Source: an uncultured Holdemanella sp. (GTDB lineage Bacteria; Bacillota_I; Bacilli_A; Erysipelotrichales; Erysipelotrichaceae). Taken from it: a DNA stretch of 40,178 nt. Both the position numbers and the translations under genes were made by a program. The notes beneath the pieces are model-generated. The model was not told the origin of the DNA. It was given only the letters and a program-made list of their open reading frames with translations, and ran no database searches. Of this stretch, positions 7,683-15,310 are shown piece after piece. The DNA lies in the NCBI GenBank assembly GCA_900754615.1, contig CAAEDN010000116.1, positions 1-40,178 on the forward strand, read 5' to 3'. Position 1 is the stretch's first letter, and every line of letters starts with the position of its first letter.

Positions 7683-8936
7683 TCAGATAGACTCATTTGG
7701 CATAATTTTTGTCACACACATATGTGAGAAATCCAAATCAAGAATCAAATCCTTCACTTGGTCCAAACTCATATTCTGAATACAATTCAAACTATCTACA
7801 TAATCTTGTCCCTCAAAATGACTTCTTAATAAATCATTGGCCAAACCATCAAAATGATCCAAGCCTCTTAGATTGTTCGCAACAGCTTGTGCATGTAAAG
7901 ACTGATAATCCTCATCTGAAAGTGTAGTATGCTGAACCAGTTTTTTCACAAGTTCCATAAACTCGTTTGGATTTGTTGTTTGCGCATAAAAAAGAATATA
8001 GCTATGATCCGTTGTAAAATCTGCCTCTGCTCCTACAAACTGTGTAAATATTCTTTGATCAAGCCACTCCTGAAATTTAGGGTTCAAAGGCCCTAAAACT
8101 GAGTCTAGCCACATATTGACCGCAAAATCTTTTTCAAACGCTTCTCTTTTATTTGTACAAGGCTTCATCTTAAATGCTACACATACAAAAGGCTGATGAA
8201 TATCCATTGTATCCTCAAATACTGTTCGATTTACTTCTTCAGGTTCTTCAGGAATCACACGTTCGATTTTCTTATTCAACTTGCTTCTAACATCTTTTTG
8301 ACACGCATAAATACAATCCATAATTTCATCAAGATCTTTTCCTGTTACACCTACTAAACAAAGTTTACTTGGATCATAGTTTAGCTTGTAAAATTGCTTT
8401 AAATCCTCCATACTCATCGCCTGAATATCTTCTTTCGTACCTAATACATCAATTCTCATAGGATGATATTTATAAAGTGAAACTAAAGTCTCTTTAAACA
8501 AACGTTGTTCAGGCGATTGTTGATACATATCATATTCACTTAAAATAATTCCTTTTTCTTTTTCAATCGTTTTTTCTGTCACGTCCAAATTTTCTACAAA
8601 ATCAAATAGTAGCTTTAAAGGCTTTTTTACATCTGCCGTTGTAGAAAAATAAAAAGCTGTTTCCGTATAAGAAGTATAAGCATTTGTAGTACACTGTAAG
8701 TCTGCAAATAAATCACTTACATCTTCTTGGTCCAAGTAAAACATTTGATGCTCTAAATAATGAGCCAATCCACTTCTATGATGAATCGTAGTACCATCTA
8801 CATTTTGATCTATATCAAAACCACCTACATTCGTTCCTAACAAAAATAGTGATTTTTGATATTCTGGTTTATGTACAAGTATCACCTGCAACCCATTTAG
8901 CAAGGTTTCTTTTTTTATATTTAAATTATAATTCAT
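7683..8936 (-). CDS. yfmH: M16 zinc peptidase, YfmH type (catalytic subunit)
   Basis: An insulinase-family (M16) peptidase of 417 residues. It carries the inverted zinc motif HYLEHQMF (H-x2-E-H, about residues 59-63), preceded by SGLA, with a downstream Glu region (EKEKGIILSEYDMY, about 144-157) supplying the third ligand. The C-terminal M16 half is present but lacks a second motif, as is normal. The start codon lies inside the end of yfmF (11-bp overlap). In B. subtilis the equivalent pair (ymfF/ymfH) is linked to 5-aminopentanol modification of elongation factor P. No efp or ymfI homologue is in this window, so the role here is inferred from family only. Confidence 0.88.
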   Translation of the reverse strand: MNYNLNIKKETLLNGLQVILVHKPEYQKSLFLLGTNVGGFDIDQNVDGTTIHHRSGLAHYLEHQMFYLDQEDVSDLFADLQCTTNAYTSYTETAFYFSTTADVKKPLKLLFDFVENLDVTEKTIEKEKGIILSEYDMYQQSPEQRLFKETLVSLYKYHPMRIDVLGTKEDIQAMSMEDLKQFYKLNYDPSKLCLVGVTGKDLDEIMDCIYACQKDVRSKLNKKIERVIPEEPEEVNRTVFEDTMDIHQPFVCVAFKMKPCTNKREAFEKDFAVNMWLDSVLGPLNPKFQEWLDQRIFTQFVGAEADFTTDHSYILFYAQTTNPNEFMELVKKLVQHTTLSDEDYQSLHAQAVANNLRGLDHFDGLANDLLRSHFEGQDYVDSLNCIQNMSLDQVKDLILDLDFSHMCVTKIMPNESI

Positions 8937-10125
8937 TTTTACTCTCCGCTACGATAGCTACCGATGCCAAATTCATTCGCAAAGCAACTCGTGAAATGTC
9001 TTCTTTGGTCACCTGCATAATTCGGCCTATTCTTTGTTGCGTCGTTATATCACGGTGCAATAAATCATCCAAAAAGGCTTGTGCAATCAAAGATAAAGGA
9101 TGATCTAGTCCACTGATAATACGATTTTTAAAATCCATCTTTGCGATTTCTAGATATCGATCATCATAATCCATATTTAACAAACGATCCATTTGTGTTT
9201 CAATCAAATTCAACACTTTATTCACATCTTTACGGTTAACGCCTGTATGAATCAATAAAGCTCCATCAAATCGAATCAAAGAAGAACTTATAGAATAACA
9301 CAAACTGTTTTTTTCACGAATTTCATCAAACAAAAGATTCTTCTGGCTTTGCCCTAAAACACTGCACAAAAGGCATTGTGCCTCATAATCATCACTAGAA
9401 ATATCCACACCTGTTGAATATACTTGTGAAATATATGTCTGCGAAATATTCTTTTCATATATTTTATAGCTTGATTCCACTCTTGGAAGCAAAGTTCTTT
9501 CCGAAATAAATGCACAATGTGAATCTAATGAATCGATGTAATCATATAATTCTTGTGTCACATATCCACAAACATAAAAATGTTTTGCCATATCCATATA
9601 AAGTTCATATACAGCCTGAACATCTTCTAATGTAAGTGTATGTAAATCTTTTAAATCTCCCTGCACAGGAATTGAGATTGAATGCTTATCATGTGCCATC
9701 TCAAATGCATACATACAAGATAAATTAGCCGGATCATCCATTTGGGCTAACAATCGATTCTTTAAAAGGTAAATAGATTCATTAAAGTTTTCCTCATCCA
9801 AAACAGAATGAAATAAAACCTGATCCATGATCTGTTTGACTTTATTCAAATAGCTAGCATCTTCAATCCAATCGGGTCTGACAAATTGAAAACGAACATC
9901 TAATGTAACAATATCTCCATAAGAAGTTAAACCGTAAGATACCTTCGTTCCATAAGCTAAATTCAATGTAGACGCAAGCTTCTGTTTTGAATTCATCTTT
10001 TGCGTCTTTGCCTTCATCATATACACAAGGACATTCAATGCAGTAATCGTATTTCGATTAAAAGGCATCATTGTTTTGCAAGAAACATAAACATCACTAA
10101 ATTTTTGCGTTTGTATATAATTCAT
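8926..10125 (-). CDS. yfmF: M16 family protein, YfmF type (non-catalytic partner)
   Basis: A 399-residue M16-fold protein that lacks the HxxEH zinc motif where YfmH has it, so it is probably the inactive half of a heteromeric peptidase. Recognisable M16 features include KLASTLNLAYGTKVSYG and the C-terminal REKNSLCYSISSS, which is the R-x5-Y substrate-grip motif. ATG at 10125 follows AGGAGG. It is the first gene of the pair, with a TATAAT at 10147-10152 just upstream but a poor -35. The order inactive-then-active subunit matches the known ymfF-ymfH arrangement. Confidence 0.85.
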   Translation of the reverse strand: MNYIQTQKFSDVYVSCKTMMPFNRNTITALNVLVYMMKAKTQKMNSKQKLASTLNLAYGTKVSYGLTSYGDIVTLDVRFQFVRPDWIEDASYLNKVKQIMDQVLFHSVLDEENFNESIYLLKNRLLAQMDDPANLSCMYAFEMAHDKHSISIPVQGDLKDLHTLTLEDVQAVYELYMDMAKHFYVCGYVTQELYDYIDSLDSHCAFISERTLLPRVESSYKIYEKNISQTYISQVYSTGVDISSDDYEAQCLLCSVLGQSQKNLLFDEIREKNSLCYSISSSLIRFDGALLIHTGVNRKDVNKVLNLIETQMDRLLNMDYDDRYLEIAKMDFKNRIISGLDHPLSLIAQAFLDDLLHRDITTQQRIGRIMQVTKEDISRVALRMNLASVAIVAESKNEL

Positions 10126-10170
10126 ACGAGCCCTCCTTAAAAATATATTATAGATTTTACCCTAAAAAGA

Positions 10171-10198
10171 AAAAAAAGGCTAGAATTGAATTCTAGCC
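10171..10198 (-). terminator. Terminator of the first NlpC/P60 gene
   Basis: Perfect 9-bp stem GGCTAGAAT / ATTCTAGCC (10178-10198, 3-nt loop), followed on the minus strand by eight T. The stop codon lies inside the stem. Confidence 0.9.
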
Positions 10199-11407
10199 TA
10201 CATGAACATATGCGATCAATGCATTACCTACATTGGCTTCAGCTTCGACTGTTTGATAGCCTAACCATCCACCATGAATTGCTCTACCGTTTCCAATATA
10301 AATTGCGACATGTCCTGAATAAACGATAATATCACCTGGAACTGGATTTGATGTAACTGTTCCTAAACTCAAATATTCTTCAGGCCATCCGTGGAAGTTA
10401 ATTCCAACAGCTCTTAAAGAATTTGTTACTAACATTGTACAATCTTGTGTAACACCAATTTGTGCAATGGCAGCAGCTGCAATTGCTGAACTGTTTGCGC
10501 TTGGAGTCACTGTAGGAGTACTAACTGCAGGAGCACTTTGTGCTGGAGCCTGTGTAGTCGTTGTATTATTTTGAGCTGGAGCTTGTGTAGTCGTTGTATT
10601 ATTTTGAGCTGGAGCTTGTTCTGTTGTAGTTTCTTCTTGAGAAGGAGCTGTTTCAGTTACAACGCCATTTTCGTCTGTAGTATATCCATCTTTATCTGCA
10701 TTTACTAATAAGTCACCATTTTCATCAAAAGCATATTTAGATCCTTCAATCTCAACGATTTGATTTTTAGTCACTTCACCATTATCTGCATAATACAATT
10801 TTTGACCGTTGATTTCTTGCCATCCTGTACGGAAGATACCGTCTTCATCAGTGAAATATGTTTTTCCGTCTACTTCAAATTGTCCGGTAACCATCTTTCC
10901 ATCTTCACCGAAGTAATACTGCTGGCCATCGATTTTTTGCCATCCTGTCACACAATTTCCATCGGCATCAAAATAGTATTTAACACCATTATCTTCAACC
11001 CAGTTTGTTGAAGTCTTGTTTCCTTTTTCATCGTAGTATGATTTTCCATCATTACTCCAACCATGAAGAAGAATACCTTCTTTTTGGAAATTATACTCAC
11101 TACCCTGAATAACTACAGAACCTCTTGCTGCAGTTCCATCTTTTTGGAAATAGTAAGTTTCATTTGAAACAGTCTGCCATCCAAACTGCATTTCACCTTT
11201 ACTATTGAAATAATAAAGTTCTTTATCGATTTTAGTTAAACCAGTAGCTGCCTGACGATTTGATTCCAAAACATAATAACGATCTGCGCCTTCACCATGC
11301 CATCCTGGCTGAACTTCTTTGGCATACATTGTAGAAACAATAGGTCCTGAAGTCAATAAACATAGGCTAACGGCTAAAATTTTACTGTGTTTTTCTATAA
11401 AATTCAT
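10193..11407 (-). CDS. Secreted NlpC/P60-type wall hydrolase with choline-binding-like repeats
   Basis: Probable extracellular peptidoglycan peptidase, 404 residues. Residues 1-29 form a signal peptide (basic start, hydrophobic core, cut near AKE). Residues 34-235 hold about nine aromatic repeats of the cell-wall/choline-binding type (units such as GWQKIDGQQYYFGEDGKMVTG). A Thr/Gln/Pro linker (about 252-305) follows, including two exact QAPAQNNTTTT units. The C-terminal NlpC/P60 domain has a likely catalytic Cys323 (QDCTMLV), His366 (GHVAIYIGNG) and His378. I start at 11407: GAGGTG lies 5 nt upstream and the opening MNFIEKHSK parallels MNFVENNGK of the second such protein at 23.9-25.0 kb. What the repeats bind (choline, glucan or another wall sugar) cannot be told. 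Confidence 0.85.
   Translation of the reverse strand: MNFIEKHSKILAVSLCLLTSGPIVSTMYAKEVQPGWHGEGADRYYVLESNRQAATGLTKIDKELYYFNSKGEMQFGWQTVSNETYYFQKDGTAARGSVVIQGSEYNFQKEGILLHGWSNDGKSYYDEKGNKTSTNWVEDNGVKYYFDADGNCVTGWQKIDGQQYYFGEDGKMVTGQFEVDGKTYFTDEDGIFRTGWQEINGQKLYYADNGEVTKNQIVEIEGSKYAFDENGDLLVNADKDGYTTDENGVVTETAPSQEETTTEQAPAQNNTTTTQAPAQNNTTTTQAPAQSAPAVSTPTVTPSANSSAIAAAAIAQIGVTQDCTMLVTNSLRAVGINFHGWPEEYLSLGTVTSNPVPGDIIVYSGHVAIYIGNGRAIHGGWLGYQTVEAEANVGNALIAYVHVG
10553..10618 (-). repeat. Two 33-bp tandem repeats in the linker of the NlpC/P60 gene
   Basis: Two copies encoding QAPAQNNTTTT, identical or nearly so at the DNA level. Such repeats can change copy number by slippage. Confidence 0.85.
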
Positions 11408-11435
11408 CATATCACCTCTTCGTAACAACAACTGA

Positions 11436-11464
11436 AATTTAACATGGATTGATTTTGGATGCAA
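11436..11464 (-). promoter_or_regulatory. Probable promoter of the first NlpC/P60 gene
   Basis: On the minus strand TTGCAT (11459-11464), 17 nt, TAAATT (11436-11441). It would give a leader of roughly 25 nt ending in the GAGGTG ribosome binding site. Confidence 0.45.
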
Positions 11465-11524
11465 ATTTTCGTCTGAAAATCATTTGTACTTTTTAGTAAT
11501 TCATTTCTTAATTTTTTCTTAATC

Positions 11525-11540
11525 TACTTTATATAAAGTA
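11525..11540. promoter_or_regulatory. Perfect 16-bp palindrome upstream of the NlpC/P60 promoter
   Basis: TACTTTAT-ATAAAGTA, about 60 bp upstream of the proposed -35, in a 200-bp AT-rich gap. It may be a regulator site. In such AT-rich DNA, chance is a serious alternative. Confidence 0.3.
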
Positions 11541-11614
11541 TATAAGTTTATATTATGGTAAAATATGTGATTTTGTAAAAAAATGCACATAATTCCCATT
11601 TTGTACAACAATGT

Positions 11615-12148
11615 CTATAAATCATGAACAACTTTATTATAATCAAAGATAGTTTCAACAATAGAATACAGCCACAATATAAGTGTGATCACAACACACA
11701 TAAAAGTGCCTAAAGATAAGCATTTCAAGCAATTTATTACCAAATACACACTCATCGAATTGAGCCCTTTCACAAGCCAAAACAAGCACCAAATATACTT
11801 AAATGCCATCACAAATGCTATTTTTTTATATCTTTTAATTAAAATTATTAATCCAAAGAAGCCAAGAATGTCTATCATATTTATACATCCTAAAAATCTT
11901 TGTACACTCAAAGATGGGTTTGAAATCACACAATATATAATGCGAATAAACACACTGGATTCATATGCACTTAATTTTGCCTGTAAGCCAAATAAACTCT
12001 CATAATCTGTAATCAGTAATAATTTAAAAAACAATAGAAGCTGCCAAATATTCTGCCATAACCAATACAATGTTATTAAAAATATAAAAATAAAGATTCG
12101 CTTTTCAAACGAATCTAAATATTTATCAATCGACTTTAAGATTTTCAA
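11615..12148 (-). CDS. Small multi-pass membrane protein, function unknown
   Basis: 177 residues that I do not recognise. Four hydrophobic stretches are visible: about 17-45 (FIFIFLITLYWLWQNIW and on), 90-106 (MIDILGFFGLIILIKRY), 108-125 and 140-165 (LGTFMCVVITLILWLYSI). There is no signal peptide, metal motif or charged catalytic pattern. It starts with TTG at 12148, supported by GGGAGAGG 6 nt upstream; no ATG is available until deep in the protein. The first 23 bp overlap the 3' end of trmL, so it is translated as the third cistron of rdgB-trmL. The coding region is AT-rich and its sequence looks fast-evolving. Confidence 0.6.
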   Translation of the reverse strand: MKILKSIDKYLDSFEKRIFIFIFLITLYWLWQNIWQLLLFFKLLLITDYESLFGLQAKLSAYESSVFIRIIYCVISNPSLSVQRFLGCINMIDILGFFGLIILIKRYKKIAFVMAFKYIWCLFWLVKGLNSMSVYLVINCLKCLSLGTFMCVVITLILWLYSIVETIFDYNKVVHDL

Positions 12149-12647
12149 GCCAATCCTCTCCCTTTAATTCTTCATGTGTACTAAGTCCTGGATAATCAAG
12201 CTGACGTAATACTTCATAAACAATAATGGCAGCACAATTGGATAAATTTAAACTTCTTGCATTGGCAACCATAGGAAGACGCATACAAGTCTCTAAATGC
12301 CCTTGAAGAATCCTTTTATCGACACCCGTACTCTCTTTACCTAATACAAGATAGATATCGCCTTCTTCTTTTGTGAAATCAAATTCACTCGGTGCTTTTT
12401 TTCCATAACGAGTCATAAAATAGTAATGCTTGCTTGGATTTTCAGCCACAAACGCATCCCAGTTTTTATGAATATGAATATCTGCATCCTTAATATAATC
12501 CATTCCTGAACGACGCAAATGTTTTTCATCTAATGAAAATCCTAACGGTTCAATTAAATGTAAGCGAGAACCTGTAGCCATACAAGTTCGAATGATATTC
12601 CCTGTATTTTGTGGAATCTCAGGTTCATATAATACAACATGTAACAT
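12126..12647 (-). CDS. trmL: tRNA (cytidine/uridine-34 2'-O)-methyltransferase TrmL
   Basis: A 173-residue SPOUT methyltransferase that 2'-O-methylates the wobble base of tRNA-Leu. The N-terminal signature LYEPEIPQNTGNIIRTCMA and the C-terminal knot motif NLSNCAAIIVYEVLRQ are both typical, as is LVLGKESTGV for the SAM site. It lies 2 bp after the rdgB stop and overlaps the membrane protein gene downstream. Confidence 0.93.
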   Translation of the reverse strand: MLHVVLYEPEIPQNTGNIIRTCMATGSRLHLIEPLGFSLDEKHLRRSGMDYIKDADIHIHKNWDAFVAENPSKHYYFMTRYGKKAPSEFDFTKEEGDIYLVLGKESTGVDKRILQGHLETCMRLPMVANARSLNLSNCAAIIVYEVLRQLDYPGLSTHEELKGEDWLENLKVD

Positions 12648-12649
12648 AT

Positions 12650-13225
12650 TTATTTACTCCAATCCTTTAAAAATTTTTCTAATGCAGCACCACGATGCGA
12701 TACACTATTTTTCTTTTCTTCACTTACATTGGCAAGTGTTGTCTTGAATGGCGGATAATAGAAGATGGGATCATACCCAAATCCATTCTCACCCTCTAGC
12801 TTATCATGAATCAAGCCTTCGCATTCCCCACGGTATACGTGTTCTTGTCCATTCTCATCAATATAAGCAATAACACATACATAACGCGCTGTACGTGTTT
12901 TACCTTCTACCTGATCTATAATATATTGATTCTTAATATCATAGCTTGTGCCTTCCCCTAGAAAACGTGCCGAATAAACGCCTGGCTTTTTATCCATCGC
13001 ATCCACTTCCAAACCAGAATCATCACTAATGACCGGTTCATGAAGTTCGTTATACAAAGTACGTGCCTTAATCAAAGCATTTTCCTCAAAAGTGGTTCCA
13101 TCTTCAATAATATTAATTTTATGATCTAAGTCTTTCAAGCATTTGACTTCGCAATCCTTTAACATAGTCTGGAATTCTTCGACCTTATGCGCATTGCTTG
13201 TCGCAATCCAAATTGTTTTTTTCAT
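12650..13225 (-). CDS. rdgB: XTP/dITP diphosphatase (RdgB/HAM1)
   Basis: Hydrolyses non-canonical purine triphosphates (dITP, XTP) and keeps them out of DNA and RNA. It has 191 residues. Hallmarks are SNAHKVEEF at the start, VISDDSGLEVDA (catalytic Asp), PGVYSARF, GFGYDPIF and VSHRGAALEKF. The ATG at 13225 is preferred over the in-frame GTG at 13234, because GGTGA lies at proper distance only from the former. It leads the rdgB-trmL-membrane protein unit from a strong promoter. Confidence 0.96.
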   Translation of the reverse strand: MKKTIWIATSNAHKVEEFQTMLKDCEVKCLKDLDHKINIIEDGTTFEENALIKARTLYNELHEPVISDDSGLEVDAMDKKPGVYSARFLGEGTSYDIKNQYIIDQVEGKTRTARYVCVIAYIDENGQEHVYRGECEGLIHDKLEGENGFGYDPIFYYPPFKTTLANVSEEKKNSVSHRGAALEKFLKDWSK

Positions 13226-13242
13226 TTTTATCACCGATATAT

Positions 13243-13271
13243 ATTATAGAAAGAAAAAATGTGGTTTTCAA
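13243..13271 (-). promoter_or_regulatory. rdgB promoter
   Basis: Minus strand TTGAAA (13266-13271), 17-nt spacer, TATAAT (13243-13248). Near consensus, with a leader of about 12 nt plus ribosome binding site. Confidence 0.8.
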
Positions 13272-13317
13272 TAATACATGTACTAAAATAATATACGTTT
13301 TTTAAAAGGATAATTTT

Positions 13318-14019
13318 ATTAGGAATAAGAAACAAGGACTTCCACTTATAGGAATGACAATAGCCGCTTTTATCTTTAACACTTCTGAATTTATGCCCAT
13401 CAGCCTATTGACTGACATTGCCCAGACTTTCCATATCACACAAACAACTGCCGGTATTATAATCACCATCTATTCCTGGGCAGTTATGCTGTTTTCTTTA
13501 CCACTTATGTTTTTAGCTTCTAAATATAGCTATAAGAAGATACTACTCACAACACTTTTTTTATTTGCCATAGGACAAAGCATTCGTGCTATCGTATTTA
13601 GCTCTCCTTTATTTATAATAGGTAGACTTGTAGTTGCTTGTGCACATGCCATCCGAAGTCACTATTCTAGACGAATAGTTATTTTTTAGAATCCGTAGAT
13701 GTGAACACGGCAGAGATTCTCGATGAGTACATCAAAACCCGGTACCGCTGAATTCATCACCTTATTATTGATCTGTATTATTTTGTGCATGAGCTCAACT
13801 GCATTTAATGTGGCATATCAATCTAAAACAATCCTTGTGATAAACGAACAAACAAGTTCGATTGCCATGTCGATTTTCTCTGGTATTTTCAATTTAGGTA
13901 TTGGACTCGGATCTTTTATTGGTGGACAAACCATCAATATACTTAACATTCAGTCCATTGGCTATATTGCCGGTATAATTGGTATTCTCAGTGTAATCTT
14001 TTATATAAGACGACGCTAA
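13318..14019 (+). pseudogene. Broken MFS transporter (DHA1, SotB/AraJ-like)
   Basis: The remains of a drug/sugar efflux permease. The 5' part encodes the first three membrane helices (GMTIAAFIFNTSEFMPISLL through LFIIGRLVVACAHAI). The 3' part encodes roughly helices 10-12 (LICIILCMSSTAFNVAYQSK, AMSIFSGIFNLGIGLGSFIGG, then a short basic tail). About 180 residues between are gone, replaced by about 90 bp of unrelated sequence with stops in the MFS frame. The first Met (13354) lies inside helix 1; the reading extends upstream as RNKKQGLPLIG to an ATT at 13318, placed 7 nt after AAAAGGA, so the original ATG has probably also mutated. It is surely non-functional as a transporter. It lies just upstream of tgt. 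Confidence 0.85.
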
Positions 14020-14023
14020 TCTA

Positions 14024-14032
14024 TGATAGAAT
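14024..14032 (+). promoter_or_regulatory. Possible extended -10 for tgt
   Basis: TGATAGAAT fits TGnTATAAT with one mismatch and lies just after the dead MFS gene. The predicted start is about 14039, right before the GGAGG. No clear -35. Confidence 0.35.
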
Positions 14033-14051
14033 AAATGAGTTGGAGGAATTT

Positions 14052-15263
14052 ATGGAATATAAAAATGACAATAAATTTTATTTTGAAATTGAAAAAAGAA
14101 TTCCTGGCCATTTAGGAAGAGCTGGAATTATACATACGCCTCATGGGGATATTAAAACACCTGCATTTATGTGCGTAGGAACACATGGTGAAGTACGCTT
14201 TGTTTCCATGGAAGAATTAAAGAGTATCAGTGCCCAAGCCATGTTAAGTAATGGATATCATTTACGAAACATTTCCCCTGAAATCGCTGCAAAAGGCGGC
14301 CTATCCACATGGTCTAATTGGAATGGACCAACCTTAACAGATTCTGGTGGATTTCAAGTTATGTCTTTGGGCTCAGGATGCGGCAAGGTTGTCAGTATGA
14401 AACGTGAAGACAATATGAAAAACACCGAAGAAGAAAAACGCTTAGCCCATGTTACAGAAGACGGCGTCCACTTCCATGATCCATTTACAGGTCAACAAGA
14501 CTTTATTGGTCCCGAAGAAAGTATGCAGATTCAATGCCGCATTGGCGCCGATATCCATATGGCTTATGATGAATTAACGTCTTTAGCGGATACATACGAA
14601 TATAATGTTGAATCTTTGGCAAGAACCGAACGTTGGGCAAAGAGAAGTCTAGATGAACATAAAAAACATTGTGATGATCTAGGCTATCACCAATCTTTAT
14701 ATGGCGTTATTCAAGGGGGACGTTGGGAAGATCTTAGAAGATCCACTTGTAAAAAATATGCAAAGATGGATTTCGATGGCTATGGCTTAGGTGGTGCTTT
14801 TCTAAAAGAAACGCTAGGTGATATCTTAACTTGGTGTAATGAAGAATTACCTGAAAATAAACCAAGACACTTATTAGGTCTATCGCATCCAGATGACATT
14901 TTGATTGGAACCGAAAATGGCGCGGATACCTTTGATTGTGTTGCCCCTACAAGAGAAGCAAGGCATGGAAGATTATACACAATGCATGGTCCTATCAATT
15001 TATCTAAATATAGAGATAGCGATTTATTGATTGATGAAGATTGTGATTGCCCAACATGTCAAAGTAAAATCACATTGGGCGAATTAAGAAGACTTTGGAA
15101 ATCGCAAGATCGTAATGAATCCGCAAAATATTTCGAACTCGCTTCGATGCACAATCTTCGTTTTATCATTCGTTTAACAGAACAGGCTAGACAAGCCATT
15201 TTAGATGGCACATTTAAAGAATTTAAAGAATCTTTCTTGAATTCATACTACGGGAACAAGTAA
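14052..15263 (+). CDS. tgt: tRNA-guanine transglycosylase, divergent base-binding pocket
   Basis: Exchanges guanine 34 of GUN-anticodon tRNAs for a deazaguanine base. The 403 residues keep the catalytic core: general base and base-binding Asp in LTDSGGFQVMSLG, nucleophile Asp in TFDCVAPTREARHG, and zinc ligands CDCPTC plus His in SMHNLRF. They differ from the usual bacterial enzyme where the base is recognised: YDELTS replaces FDECTP (Leu for the preQ1-contacting Cys158 of Zymomonas numbering), GGAFLKE replaces GGLAVGE, SNGYHL replaces GNTFHL, and about 20 residues are inserted after SLG. The substrate may therefore be queuine or another base, not preQ1. I start at 14052, after GGAGG; the upstream TTG would be inside that site. 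No other queuosine gene is in the window. Confidence 0.9.
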   Translation: MEYKNDNKFYFEIEKRIPGHLGRAGIIHTPHGDIKTPAFMCVGTHGEVRFVSMEELKSISAQAMLSNGYHLRNISPEIAAKGGLSTWSNWNGPTLTDSGGFQVMSLGSGCGKVVSMKREDNMKNTEEEKRLAHVTEDGVHFHDPFTGQQDFIGPEESMQIQCRIGADIHMAYDELTSLADTYEYNVESLARTERWAKRSLDEHKKHCDDLGYHQSLYGVIQGGRWEDLRRSTCKKYAKMDFDGYGLGGAFLKETLGDILTWCNEELPENKPRHLLGLSHPDDILIGTENGADTFDCVAPTREARHGRLYTMHGPINLSKYRDSDLLIDEDCDCPTCQSKITLGELRRLWKSQDRNESAKYFELASMHNLRFIIRLTEQARQAILDGTFKEFKESFLNSYYGNK

Positions 15264-15277
15264 TTGTTCCTTTTTTT
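15253..15277 (+). terminator. Terminator after tgt
   Basis: GGAACAA-GTAA-TTGTTCC followed by seven T; the tgt stop codon is in the loop. Confidence 0.9.
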
Positions 15278-15279
15278 CA

Positions 15280-15310
15280 TGAAAAAAAGAGAAATCAAAC
15301 GACCTCTCTT
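15280..15310 (-). terminator. Terminator of the MetE-like gene
   Basis: Minus strand AAGAGA / TCTCTT (15287-15292 with 15305-15310), 12-nt loop, followed by further T. It overlaps the stop codon at 15309. Confidence 0.65.

Noticed and set aside
11685..12005. 106-codon plus-strand frame opposite the small membrane protein
   Set aside because: The minus-strand frame has a good ribosome binding site, overlaps trmL in operon style and shows helix periodicity; the plus-strand frame has none of these.
13740..13760. Cloning-vector remnant in the MFS filler because of clustered restriction sites (GGTACC, GAATTC)
   Set aside because: Two six-base sites within 20 bp can occur by chance, and GAATTC lies in what still reads as transporter sequence.
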